Positions 48,268 to 56,366 of a stretch of DNA of 64,000 bases are shown here, one piece after another. Positions within the stretch are counted from its first letter, which is position 1; each line of letters begins with the position of its first letter. Under the pieces are notes generated by a model, which was not told where the DNA came from, did no database searches, and was given only the letters and a program-made list of their open reading frames with translations. Source of the DNA: Alteromonas salexigens (GTDB lineage: Bacteria > Pseudomonadota > Gammaproteobacteria > Enterobacterales > Alteromonadaceae); contig NZ_JAOTJC010000012.1 in NCBI RefSeq assembly GCF_025628895.1, forward strand, positions 294,275 through 358,274, written 5' to 3'. The position numbers were made by a program, and so were the translations under genes.

Positions 48268-48984
48268 TTATGGGTGGGAGTAAACAGGTGTGCGCTTAAG
48301 CCAGAGCTTAAGTGCCTGCCAGTAAATTCCAAACACCGTTTTTATTGTCATACTTGGTATGCGTTTCATTACGTTAGCCAATGTGTCCGAGTTCAGTGGC
48401 ATACGGTGGAGGTGAAAGCCGGCAGAAAAGTCCTTGTGCTCCTGATGGCAATCCATGACCAGTGAAAACGTTTCGGCGGGTATGCCAATGCGCCATTTAT
48501 ACGTCATGCGTATGGGGTTGAACGGTGATACATGAAACGCTTTTTTAGTGTCATTTTGTTGTTTTAAATCAACCAGGTAGTGGTGTCTCTCATTCCAAGG
48601 GGTATTACTTACCTCCGCAAGCATATGGGTATAATGCCCCGCGTTGTCACGTAAAAAATAAAAGTTAACCGGACTAAAATACATTCCGAAAGCGCGCAAT
48701 TGGCAAAGCATGAAGATGTCACCGGTCAGCGGCGCTCCATGAAGTTCACTCATTCGGGATAACACTGATTTTTCAATGGGTTGGAAAGGATCTCCCAAGT
48801 AATCGCTGCGTTTAAAGCGGGCGGGGGCAAACCGGGAGCATGAAAAATTCTTAACATTTCTTTCCAGGTCATCCAGCTCCGACAACTTCAGCCAGAAAAG
48901 GTAAATGTGATAATTAAAGGCATGCTGGGTAGGCCGGAAGCGCCGGTGGAACAAATCGCCCTGGTAAATTGCGCTCTCGGTCAT
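48268..48984 (-). CDS. DUF1365 protein
   Basis: 238 residues from the ATG at 48984, which overlaps the stop of the FAD gene (ATGA). DUF1365 members begin with a [16 protein letters not shown] segment, seen here, and have FYFLRDNAG and [12 protein letters not shown]. No enzymatic activity is established; they nearly always neighbour the FAD oxidoreductase and CFA-like gene. In R. sphaeroides proteins of this operon type are needed for the singlet-oxygen response. Confidence 0.85.
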   Translation of the reverse strand: MTESAIYQGDLFHRRFRPTQHAFNYHIYLFWLKLSELDDLERNVKNFSCSRFAPARFKRSDYLGDPFQPIEKSVLSRMSELHGAPLTGDIFMLCQLRAFGMYFSPVNFYFLRDNAGHYTHMLAEVSNTPWNERHHYLVDLKQQNDTKKAFHVSPFNPIRMTYKWRIGIPAETFSLVMDCHQEHKDFSAGFHLHRMPLNSDTLANVMKRIPSMTIKTVFGIYWQALKLWLKRTPVYSHP

Positions 48985-50246
48985 AACGAGGCCCCGAAAC
49001 GCTGACACACATCCAGGGCACTGCGTACACCATCCTCATGGAAACCGTTATACCAATAGGCGCCACAAAAATGCAGATTGTCCTGGCCGCAGATCAGGTT
49101 GCGCTGTGACTGCGCACTGACCATGTCATCACTATACTGGGGGTGCGCATAGCGGTAGCGACCGAGCACCTTAGCCGGATCGATAGCGTCAGAATTATTC
49201 AGCGTCACGCAAAAGGTGGTATCGCTTTCCAGGCATTGCAGTATGTTCATGTTGTAAGTCACCGTAGCCGGTGCCTCTTCCGCACTGTCGAGATCATTCA
49301 GCTGATAATTCCAGCTTGCCCACGCCAGCCGGCGTCGCGGTAGCAGGCTTGTGTCGGTATGCATGACCACGTCATTTTCTGCATAGGGAATATTGCCAAG
49401 AATATTGCGGTGATCGTCAGAGGGCGAGGCCAGCATGGCGAGGGCCTGATTGCTGTGACACGCAAAAATAACCTCATCGAACACTTCAACTCCACCGGTA
49501 GTGTCTTCTACGCACCATTTATCATGTTGTTTGAATACCTGTTTAACGGGAGTATTCAGGCGAATTGCCTGCTCAAACCCGGCTACAAGGGGAGCGATAT
49601 ACTGGCTGGAACCCCCTTTAAGTGTATACCACTGAGGGCGGTCAGTGATATTCAGTAACCCGTGGTTCATGAAAAACTGCAGAAAAAAAGTCAAAGGAAA
49701 CTGACGGGTCTGGGCAAGGCTGGCCGACCAGATTGCCGCACACATGGGTAGAATATAGTAATTCGCAAAGTCGTCGCTCAGGTTCAGTTCCCGTATATAG
49801 CTGTACAGGGTTTTACCGGATGTATCTGCACCGCTGGCCACCAGTGCTTTACAGGCCTTATTGAACGCCAGGATGTCTTTTACAATCCGCCAGAAGCGTG
49901 GGCGTAGGATATTTCGACGCTGCGCAAACAGCGTATTCAGCGTATTGCCGTTGTACTCAAGGTTGGCGCTGGCACTGGTGACCGAAAAGCTCATTTCCGT
50001 GGGCTGGCTGGCTATGCCCAGGCGCTCCATCAGCTTAATGAAGTTAGGGTAGGTCCAGTCGTTGTAAACAATAAAGCCTGTATCAATGGCGTATTCTTTG
50101 CCTTCTACAGTGACTTGTTTAGTCGCAGTGTGCCCGCCAATGTAATCATTGGTTTCATACACCACCAACTCGTTTTCTTGGTGAAGCAAATAGCCACAGG
50201 TTAACCCGGAAATTCCCGTTCCGACGATGGCAATACGTTTTGTCAT
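48981..50246 (-). CDS. FAD-dependent amine-oxidase-type oxidoreductase
   Basis: 421 residues. N-terminal FAD fold [17 protein letters not shown] and the GGHTATKQV ribose-binding region; the C-terminal half ends [17 protein letters not shown]. It belongs to the NAD(P)-binding/amine oxidase group found with DUF1365 and CFA-like genes, probably acting on lipid acyl chains. The substrate is unknown. It starts 14 bases after the SDR gene. Confidence 0.85.
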   Translation of the reverse strand: MTKRIAIVGTGISGLTCGYLLHQENELVVYETNDYIGGHTATKQVTVEGKEYAIDTGFIVYNDWTYPNFIKLMERLGIASQPTEMSFSVTSASANLEYNGNTLNTLFAQRRNILRPRFWRIVKDILAFNKACKALVASGADTSGKTLYSYIRELNLSDDFANYYILPMCAAIWSASLAQTRQFPLTFFLQFFMNHGLLNITDRPQWYTLKGGSSQYIAPLVAGFEQAIRLNTPVKQVFKQHDKWCVEDTTGGVEVFDEVIFACHSNQALAMLASPSDDHRNILGNIPYAENDVVMHTDTSLLPRRRLAWASWNYQLNDLDSAEEAPATVTYNMNILQCLESDTTFCVTLNNSDAIDPAKVLGRYRYAHPQYSDDMVSAQSQRNLICGQDNLHFCGAYWYNGFHEDGVRSALDVCQRFGASL

Positions 50247-50260
50247 TATTTTTATTACCT

Positions 50261-50980
50261 TTACTGCTTGTCTCGCATGGCGAGAGAAAGTTTCCGCTGT
50301 ATCGGGGTAGGTAAGATATGCAAAAACCGCATGATCCAGCCAAACCTGCGCGGAAAGAATATAGTTTGTTTTTTCTGTTCTATCCCGCGAAGAAATTGTC
50401 TGGCCGCTTCCTCTGCGGATATCTTCATCGGCATTTCAAAGTCATTTTTATCAGTGAGCGGCGTTTCCACAAAGCCCGGTGATACCGCCTGCACAATGAT
50501 ACCCTGTTTAGCGAGATCCACTTCCAGGCTCTTAGTAAAGTAGTGTAATGCAGCTTTACTGGCACCGTAGGCTTCCGAACGAGTGAAAGGGAAAAGTCGC
50601 GCCATACTGTCCACAATAACCAGTTGTTGTCCGGCGGTAAATTGCGGGCGTAAACCATCCACACAATTCACCACACCGAAAAAATTAGGCTCAAAAACCC
50701 GTCGGAACATGTCAGGTTCAAACTTCTCGGCATCTACATACTCGCACGTGCCGGCATTTAGCACGGCAATATCGAATTTCACCTCACGCAGCGTCTCCCG
50801 GGTCTGCTCAAGGTCTGACACATCAAATCTGAGACTCTCAATGTTGCTATGCTGGCTCAGGTTATCTAAAGCTTCGTGATTGCGTCCGCAGGCAATCACC
50901 TGATAGCCGTTATCAGCTGCATGTTCAGCCAGTGCTTTACCTATACCTGAGGTAGCACCGGTAATTAGTAAGGTTTTCAT
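50261..50980 (-). CDS. Short-chain dehydrogenase/reductase
   Basis: 239 residues, classical SDR. TGATSGIGKALAEH binds the nucleotide, LNAGT is the structural motif and YGASKAAL supplies the catalytic Tyr and Lys. The substrate is unknown; an SDR occurs in the corresponding Rhodobacter operon. Its start overlaps the NTF2-like gene stop (ATGA). Confidence 0.88.
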   Translation of the reverse strand: MKTLLITGATSGIGKALAEHAADNGYQVIACGRNHEALDNLSQHSNIESLRFDVSDLEQTRETLREVKFDIAVLNAGTCEYVDAEKFEPDMFRRVFEPNFFGVVNCVDGLRPQFTAGQQLVIVDSMARLFPFTRSEAYGASKAALHYFTKSLEVDLAKQGIIVQAVSPGFVETPLTDKNDFEMPMKISAEEAARQFLRGIEQKKQTIFFPRRFGWIMRFLHILPTPIQRKLSLAMRDKQ

Positions 50981-51408
50981 GAGGCTAGCCTGTTTTTAAT
51001 TTTGCGGATAATCCAACCCAACACCGGGATATGCTCATAAACGAGGGTGCCCATGTCGTAGTAATCACGGTGAAAGACTATTTTGTCGTTCTGAACCGAT
51101 AACTGCGTGGTACCGGGCAATACTATCTCATGAGACATACCGGAGAGCTGCAAATACATGGTCCAGTTCACTATGTGGCTAATCTCACCGTTTTCAGTAT
51201 CACTCGGGATCACCGTGTGGATATCGAAGCGGCATGTTTGGGCACGCTCGAGAAGTTGTGAGAAGTACGCTTTTACATTCGCCAGGCCGCGATGGGTGGT
51301 GATTGGGTCAACAAACACTACCTCCTGCGCATACACGTTTTCTAAATCTTTAAGATCGATTCGGGCAAGGTCTGCGTAAAGCTCACAGAAAGCATCAAGA
51401 ACTGACAT
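50977..51408 (-). CDS. NTF2/SnoaL-like protein
   Basis: 143 residues with the cone-shaped NTF2-like pattern: an N-terminal helix pair (FCELYADLARIDLKDL) and YAQEVVFVDPITTHRG, then beta strands ending in HRDYYDMG. Function unknown; such proteins bind or isomerise small hydrophobic molecules. First gene of the NTF2-SDR-FAD-DUF1365-CFA operon, 27 bases after a candidate ECF -10 element. Confidence 0.82.
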   Translation of the reverse strand: MSVLDAFCELYADLARIDLKDLENVYAQEVVFVDPITTHRGLANVKAYFSQLLERAQTCRFDIHTVIPSDTENGEISHIVNWTMYLQLSGMSHEIVLPGTTQLSVQNDKIVFHRDYYDMGTLVYEHIPVLGWIIRKIKNRLAS

Positions 51409-51434
51409 AAGACGAAATTATTCTGAATTTCAGA

Positions 51435-51464
51435 TATCTACGATATGGAGTTATGAGGGGATCA
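51435..51464 (-). promoter_or_regulatory. ECF (RpoE/ChrR-type) promoter of the NTF2-CFA operon
   Basis: On the minus strand TGATCC (51464-51459), exactly 18 bases, then TAGATA (51440-51435). This matches the R. sphaeroides RpoE promoter pattern TGATCC-N18-TA closely. The ATG follows at 51408. Confidence 0.7.
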
Positions 51465-51494
51465 AGCATGGGTACATGCGAATGGCTCTCACTT

Positions 51495-51524
51495 CGATCC
51501 AAAACATACAGGCTGGCGTATCTC
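51495..51524 (+). promoter_or_regulatory. ECF (RpoE/ChrR-type) promoter of the LON-domain gene
   Basis: CGATCC (51495-51500), 18 bases, TATCTC (51519-51524). Same architecture as the divergent promoter 30 bases away; the ATG follows at 51555. Confidence 0.62.
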
Positions 51525-51554
51525 CCAGCATCCTAACGAGTGTAAATCTGACAT

Positions 51555-52130
51555 ATGCAGCAAGAAAATATTCCATTATTTCCGCTATCTGCACACCTGC
51601 TCTCAGGTGGTCGTATGTCGCTGCGTATTTTTGAACCCCGTTATACGCGCATGGTGAAAGAAGTGTGTGCGAAGGGCACAGGCTTTGTGCTGTGCATGCT
51701 GAACGCACATGGAGACAAAGAAAAGAACGAACATATTCTGCCAATTGGGACCTACGCTGAAGTAATTGATTTCGATATGCTCGAAGATGGTTTGCTTGGC
51801 ATCAAGGTTGCAGGAAGGTATGGCGTTGAGATAACAGACATCCGCACAGAAGCCGACGGGCTACGTGTTGGTACCTGTAAGACACTTGAACCCTGGTGTT
51901 GTGATATCTCATCTGAACAAATCGCCCCTATGGACGAGCGGTTGAAAGAAATTTTTGAAAGATATTCAGACATTGGAGCTTTATACGACAACCCGCAGTT
52001 TAACGACCCTCTATGGGTTTTACACCGCTGGCTGGAGTTGCTCCCGGTAGATGCAAAACAGAAGCAGCACTTCCTGCTGCAGAAAGATTGCAAAAAGTTG
52101 CTAAACTATTTAGCAGCGCTGGTGGAATAG
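51555..52130 (+). CDS. LON substrate-binding-domain protein
   Basis: 191 residues matching the N-terminal LON domain alone: IPLFPLSAHLLSGGRMSLRIFE and PRYTRMV, then a helical tail. No protease or ATPase domain is present. Stand-alone LON-domain proteins may bind misfolded or modified proteins. It lies between the divergent lipid operon and the ECF sigma gene and has an ECF-type promoter, so it likely belongs to the same stress response. Confidence 0.85.
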   Translation: MQQENIPLFPLSAHLLSGGRMSLRIFEPRYTRMVKEVCAKGTGFVLCMLNAHGDKEKNEHILPIGTYAEVIDFDMLEDGLLGIKVAGRYGVEITDIRTEADGLRVGTCKTLEPWCCDISSEQIAPMDERLKEIFERYSDIGALYDNPQFNDPLWVLHRWLELLPVDAKQKQHFLLQKDCKKLLNYLAALVE

Positions 52131-52235
52131 GTAAGCTTTACATTTCAGTCGAAATATTTACTTACGTCCAGCCAAACACCTACTGCAATGCTGAGAAGGC
52201 AACGCTTTCATTACAGTAATGTAATGGTCTGAAAT

Positions 52236-52265
52236 CAATCAATTTTAACTGCTTGCGCGTAGAAT
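52236..52265 (+). promoter_or_regulatory. Weak ECF-type promoter candidate of the sigma gene
   Basis: CAATCA (52236-52241), 18 bases, TAGAAT (52260-52265). Only the ATC core and TA of the -10 match the two nearby ECF promoters. If real, the sigma factor controls itself. Confidence 0.3.
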
Positions 52266-52299
52266 ACCCGAAACCAATTTGGAAAAACGGACGAGACAT

Positions 52300-52923
52300 A
52301 TGTTAGTTGGAATTCCTTTGGAACAAAGCAACAGCGCAATTAAGCCTAAAGAGTGTGCCACCGAGATGTCAGAGTACATTGTGACGGTAGCAGAAAAACG
52401 GTGCAAAAAGTCGTTCGCCAGAGTGTTTGGTTATTTTGCCCCACGCCTGCGCTCTTACGCGCTGAAGCAAATGGGAAACGAAGCGTTGGCTATGGAGCTG
52501 GTCCAAGACACCATGTCTAACGTATGGCAGAAAGCGCATCTCTTCAATGCAGAAAAAGGTTCACCCTCTACGTGGATCTTTACAATTGCGCGCAACATCC
52601 GGTTTGATATGCTACGCAAATTGCAAAACCGTAAAGAAGATGTGTGTTCAGATGATTTATGGCCAGTGCTCTGCGAGCAAACGCCCGACGCGAATGAAAC
52701 GTCGCTGGACGAGCAGATAACGCTGGAGCAAATCGGGTTTTTATTTGAAGCGTTGCCAGTCAAGCAAAAAGCAGTGATTGAAGCCATTTATATTGATGGA
52801 AAATCGCAGCAAGAGGTTGCCGATGAACTCAGTATTCCGCTCGGAACTGTTAAGTCGCGTACCCGACTGGCTTTGCAGCGTCTGAAGGGTATGTTAAACA
52901 GTCATGATCAAGTTTCATCCTAG
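52300..52923 (+). CDS. ECF sigma factor, RpoE/ChrR type
   Basis: 207 residues from the ATG at 52300 (a TTG seven codons earlier is less likely). Region 2: FGYFAPRLRSYALKQMGNEALA and ELVQDTMSNVWQKAHLF; region 4: LPVKQKAVIEAIYIDGKSQQEVA and LGTVKSRTRLALQRL. It resembles the ECF11 group that partners with ChrR, distinct from the envelope-stress RpoE at 13885. The chrR-like gene starts 20 bases before its stop. Confidence 0.92.
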   Translation: MLVGIPLEQSNSAIKPKECATEMSEYIVTVAEKRCKKSFARVFGYFAPRLRSYALKQMGNEALAMELVQDTMSNVWQKAHLFNAEKGSPSTWIFTIARNIRFDMLRKLQNRKEDVCSDDLWPVLCEQTPDANETSLDEQITLEQIGFLFEALPVKQKAVIEAIYIDGKSQQEVADELSIPLGTVKSRTRLALQRLKGMLNSHDQVSS

Positions 52924-53587
52924 CCTTGAGCAGTTAAGTGAGTTTGCTGAAGGTTCGCTGTCATCCGTAGAAGCTATAATGGTATCCGCTCACTGCGATA
53001 TGTGTGAGCGATGCCAGCAGGTGGTTGCCAGCGAAACAGAGCGTCTTGCTGAAGACGTTCTGGATAGCTTTGACGCCCGTCAAAGCTCCGAATTCGAGAG
53101 AATGTTAAGTAGCATTACCCAGCTACCGCCCTCAGATAAGTCTGATAGACCGTCCAGAACAACGGGGTCGTGCGAAAAATTCACCATCGAACTGGATGGT
53201 AGACAATTTGTGTTACCCAGAACCTTACGCAGGTTTGTTGATAAAACAGGGAACTGGTCAAGTCTGGTCGGTCGCCTGTGGCAGGCCCCGGTGGATCTGG
53301 GATTCCCGGGTGTGGCGAATTTTATTTACATGGAGCGGGGAGGTAGCGTGCCAGAACACACTCACCGCGGAACAGAATATACGCTGGTGCTTGATGGCGA
53401 ATTCCGAGATGGTATTAATGCCTACGATACCGGGGATTTTATATATATGGACGGCGATCACACCCATGCGCCCAAATCGGAAGCCACGAAAGGATGTCTT
53501 GTGTTTAGTGTTGTCGACCAACCGTTGCACTTCACATCCGGGCTGGCGAGGTTGCTTAATCCGTTCAGTCATATGTTTTTCAGGTAA
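52904..53587 (+). CDS. chrR: ChrR-like zinc anti-sigma factor with cupin domain
   Basis: 227 residues. H5, H30, C34 and C37 (HCDMCERC region) match the N-terminal zinc ligands H6, H31, C35, C38 of R. sphaeroides ChrR with an offset of one. The C-terminal cupin has H152, H154 and E158 (EHTHRGTEY) and H188, a second metal site. ChrR binds its ECF sigma and releases it on singlet oxygen. It overlaps the sigma gene, as in known pairs, and ends at a strong terminator. Confidence 0.92.
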   Translation: MIKFHPSLEQLSEFAEGSLSSVEAIMVSAHCDMCERCQQVVASETERLAEDVLDSFDARQSSEFERMLSSITQLPPSDKSDRPSRTTGSCEKFTIELDGRQFVLPRTLRRFVDKTGNWSSLVGRLWQAPVDLGFPGVANFIYMERGGSVPEHTHRGTEYTLVLDGEFRDGINAYDTGDFIYMDGDHTHAPKSEATKGCLVFSVVDQPLHFTSGLARLLNPFSHMFFR

Positions 53588-53600
53588 TGCCACCTGAATC

Positions 53601-53629
53601 AAAAAACGCACCGTTTGGTGCGTTTTTTT
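53601..53629 (+). terminator. Bidirectional terminator chrR/bamD
   Basis: A6-CGCACC-GTTT-GGTGCG-T7. It serves chrR on + and bamD on -. Confidence 0.85.
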
Positions 53630-53637
53630 GTATCTGC

Positions 53638-54402
53638 TTAGCTAATGAATTCGCTGTCAGGATAATTGAGTTTCAGCGTTTTCATGGCATTTTCTTTAAG
53701 GTCATCTAACCCCAGCTCGTCGTAGCTGGAGACCATAATTTCCAGCGCCTGCTGCACCTGGTTAGAGTCAGGGAAATGCTCAATAACATAGCGGCCGCGG
53801 TTAGCGGCAGCCACATAGGCCTCCCGGCGCATGTAGAAACGAGCTATGGCTATTTCGTAGCGCGCCAGTCGCTCTTTAATATGCAGCATGCGTTTGCGTG
53901 CATCGGCGGCATATTTACTGTTCGGATACTGCTGAATAAGACGGCGGAAGTCGTCAAACGCCTGTCTGGACTTTGCAGGATCGCGATCGGCGCGATCGAT
54001 ATTCATCAGTTCCTGAAACAGGTTACTGTCTGACTCCATGTTCGTGAGTCCGCGCATGTAGAATGCATAATCTACGTCAGAGTGATTAGGATTCAGACGA
54101 ATGAAGCGATCAATCGTTGCCAGCGCCTCATCTGGTTTGCCCGACTTATAGTAGCTGTAAATCAAATCAAGCTGCACCTGATGTGACAGCGGACCAAACG
54201 GGTAACGTGAGTCCAGTGCACTGAGCGTGGCTGCGGCGTTACTGAAGTTGCCCGCTTCCATACTGCGTTTGGCTTTCTCGTACATCTGCTGTGCGCCCAT
54301 GTTGGCCAGCACGGCTTGTTCTTCAGTATCAGATGAACTGCATCCGGCTAAAGAGAGCATAGCACCGGCTAAAAGGGGTGCTACTTTTCGAAATGATTTC
54401 AT
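53638..54402 (-). CDS. bamD: Outer membrane assembly lipoprotein BamD
   Basis: 254 residues. Lipobox LSLAGC with C21; TPR repeats follow (AAATLSALDSRYPFGPLSHQ, KPDEALATIDRFIRLNPNH). BamD is the essential lipoprotein of the BAM complex. Divergent from rluD as in E. coli. Confidence 0.95.
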   Translation of the reverse strand: MKSFRKVAPLLAGAMLSLAGCSSSDTEEQAVLANMGAQQMYEKAKRSMEAGNFSNAAATLSALDSRYPFGPLSHQVQLDLIYSYYKSGKPDEALATIDRFIRLNPNHSDVDYAFYMRGLTNMESDSNLFQELMNIDRADRDPAKSRQAFDDFRRLIQQYPNSKYAADARKRMLHIKERLARYEIAIARFYMRREAYVAAANRGRYVIEHFPDSNQVQQALEIMVSSYDELGLDDLKENAMKTLKLNYPDSEFIS

Positions 54403-54512
54403 ATATAAACGTTTTCCTGCTAAACAGTCTGTTAAACATCGCTGCCTGCGTTAATTGCGAGCCATTCTAGCGCACTCAAACGCCGAATGCCCACACAAAA
54501 TCCTGAAAGTAT

Positions 54513-54542
54513 CCGACTCACCGGATGAAAGCTTGTTATAAT
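54513..54542 (+). promoter_or_regulatory. Candidate rluD promoter
   Basis: TATAAT (54537-54542) with CCGACT 18 bases upstream, 28 bases before rluD. The -10 is perfect, the -35 weak. Confidence 0.4.
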
Positions 54543-54570
54543 ATCTCTTTTACTCAGAAATTAAGGTGTT

Positions 54571-55554
54571 ATGACAGAGTCAGTAAACACAGTAAATCTG
54601 GAAGGCACAACCGAGCAAGCGCATTTCGGTTATCGCTTAGATCAGGTTTTGGCAGATTTGTTCCCGGAATATTCACGCTCTAAGTTAAAAAGCTGGATTG
54701 TTGACGGCAACGTGCGTCTCAACGGGGAAGTGGTCACTGCGCCGCGGCATAAAATCCTTGGTGATGAGCATGTAACTGTGCAGGCACAAATGGAAGTGCA
54801 GATCACCAGTCAACCCCAGCAAATTGATTTAGATATCGTCTACGAAGACGACGATATTCTGATTATTAACAAGCCAGCGAACCTGGTGGTGCATCCGGGA
54901 GCGGGAAATAAAGACGGTACTGTGCTGAATGCACTGCTGGCCCACGTGCCGAATATCGATACTGTGCCTCGTGCGGGTATCGTCCACCGGCTGGATAAAG
55001 ACACCACCGGATTAATGGTAGTGGCAAAAACAGTACCGGCGCAAACCCACTTGGTGGATCAGTTACAGCGCCGGGTAATGAGCCGCGAATACGAAGCTCT
55101 GGCCATTGGCACTATGGTGGCGGGTGGTGTAGTAGAAGCGCCGATTGGCCGTCATGCGACCAAGCGTACTCACATGGCGGTGCGAGAGTTTGGCAAGCCG
55201 GCGGTAACCCACTATCGGGTTATCGAAAAGTTTCGCGCCCATACCCATTTGCGTCTGAAACTTGAAACAGGCCGAACCCACCAGATTCGGGTGCATATGG
55301 CGCACATTAAGCACCCATTGGTAGGCGATCCCGGCTATGGCGGCCGTGCCCGTTTGCCCAAAGGCGCCAGCCCGGAACTGGTAGACCATCTGCGTGGCTT
55401 CAATCGCCAGGCGTTGCATGCGGCACAGTTGTCGTTGAATCATCCGACAACCGGCGAGTGGATGACGTGGCAGGCACCGCTACCAGAAGACATGGTTGCG
55501 CTTATTGACGCCGTCAGAGAAGACACACTGGCCAATCCGGATGCTGCACTTTAG
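54571..55554 (+). CDS. rluD: 23S rRNA pseudouridine synthase RluD
   Basis: 327 residues. S4-like domain at the N-terminus (YRLDQVLADLFPEYSRSKLK) and the catalytic Asp in HRLDKDTTGLMVV. It makes pseudouridines 1911, 1915 and 1917 of 23S rRNA. Overlaps pgeF by one base. Confidence 0.96.
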   Translation: MTESVNTVNLEGTTEQAHFGYRLDQVLADLFPEYSRSKLKSWIVDGNVRLNGEVVTAPRHKILGDEHVTVQAQMEVQITSQPQQIDLDIVYEDDDILIINKPANLVVHPGAGNKDGTVLNALLAHVPNIDTVPRAGIVHRLDKDTTGLMVVAKTVPAQTHLVDQLQRRVMSREYEALAIGTMVAGGVVEAPIGRHATKRTHMAVREFGKPAVTHYRVIEKFRAHTHLRLKLETGRTHQIRVHMAHIKHPLVGDPGYGGRARLPKGASPELVDHLRGFNRQALHAAQLSLNHPTTGEWMTWQAPLPEDMVALIDAVREDTLANPDAAL

Positions 55555-56273
55555 TGATAAACCTGATCACCCCTGACTGGCCTGCGCCCCAGTCGGTAGT
55601 TGCCTATACGACTACCCGCGCGGGTGGTGCCAGCTCATCACCCTACACCAGCCTGAACGTAGGCCTGCATGTAGGGGATAACCCCGCGCGGGTGACACAC
55701 AATCGCAGCCTGTTACCTCACCATGAGAAAATAGGCTGGCTTAACCAGGTGCATGGTAGCCGGGTGGTCACACTGCCTGCTACTGACATAGAAGCGGATG
55801 CGGCTATCAGCCGAAGCCGGGATGCCTTTTGTGCCGTTATGACGGCGGACTGTGTGCCGGTGCTGCTGACTAACCGGCAGGGTAATGAAGTCGCAGCTGT
55901 ACATGCGGGCTGGCAGGGACTGGAAAAGCAAGTTATTGCCGCTACAGTAGCCGCAATGCGGTCGTCAAGTGACAGCCTGCTTGCCTGGATTGGCCCGGCG
56001 ATCAGCGTACGCCACTATGAAGTGCCCAGTTCGCTGGCGGCAAAGTTTTCAACCTATACCAATGTCACGCAACCAGCCACATCGGCGGACAAGGTCATGC
56101 TCGACCTACCTCAAATTGCCTTGCAACAGTTACAGGCACTGGGGATAGCTCAGATTTCTCAGTCCCCACAGTGTACCTATGCCGACAGCAAGTTATTTTT
56201 CTCTCACCGCCGCAGCCAGCACGAGGGGGCAACCAGCACGGGGAGAATGGTGAGTGTAATAGGTTTTCGCTAA
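55554..56273 (+). CDS. pgeF: Purine nucleoside/peptidoglycan editing protein (YfiH/PgeF)
   Basis: 239 residues from GTG. Multicopper-oxidase-like motifs of the YfiH family: QVHGSRVV, TADCVPVLL, VHAGWQGLEK. Described as a polyphenol oxidase-like protein, purine nucleoside phosphorylase, and cell-wall editing factor (PgeF). Between rluD and clpB as in E. coli. Confidence 0.93.
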   Translation: MINLITPDWPAPQSVVAYTTTRAGGASSSPYTSLNVGLHVGDNPARVTHNRSLLPHHEKIGWLNQVHGSRVVTLPATDIEADAAISRSRDAFCAVMTADCVPVLLTNRQGNEVAAVHAGWQGLEKQVIAATVAAMRSSSDSLLAWIGPAISVRHYEVPSSLAAKFSTYTNVTQPATSADKVMLDLPQIALQQLQALGIAQISQSPQCTYADSKLFFSHRRSQHEGATSTGRMVSVIGFR

Positions 56274-56304
56274 CTCGACTTTCGTCGAATTTTTCATCGC
56301 TTTA

Positions 56305-56334
56305 CTTGAATCAATTTCGCGCAGTACCCATAAC
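56305..56334 (+). promoter_or_regulatory. Heat-shock (sigma-32) promoter of clpB
   Basis: CTTGAAT (56305-56311), 14 bases, then ACCCATAA (56326-56333) against CTTGAAA-N11-15-CCCCATNT. It sits 33 bases before the clpB ATG. A small hairpin (TCGAC/GTCGA) just upstream may end pgeF transcription. Confidence 0.7.
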
Positions 56335-56366
56335 TACAGCAAGGTTATGCAGAGGGACATCAATCC

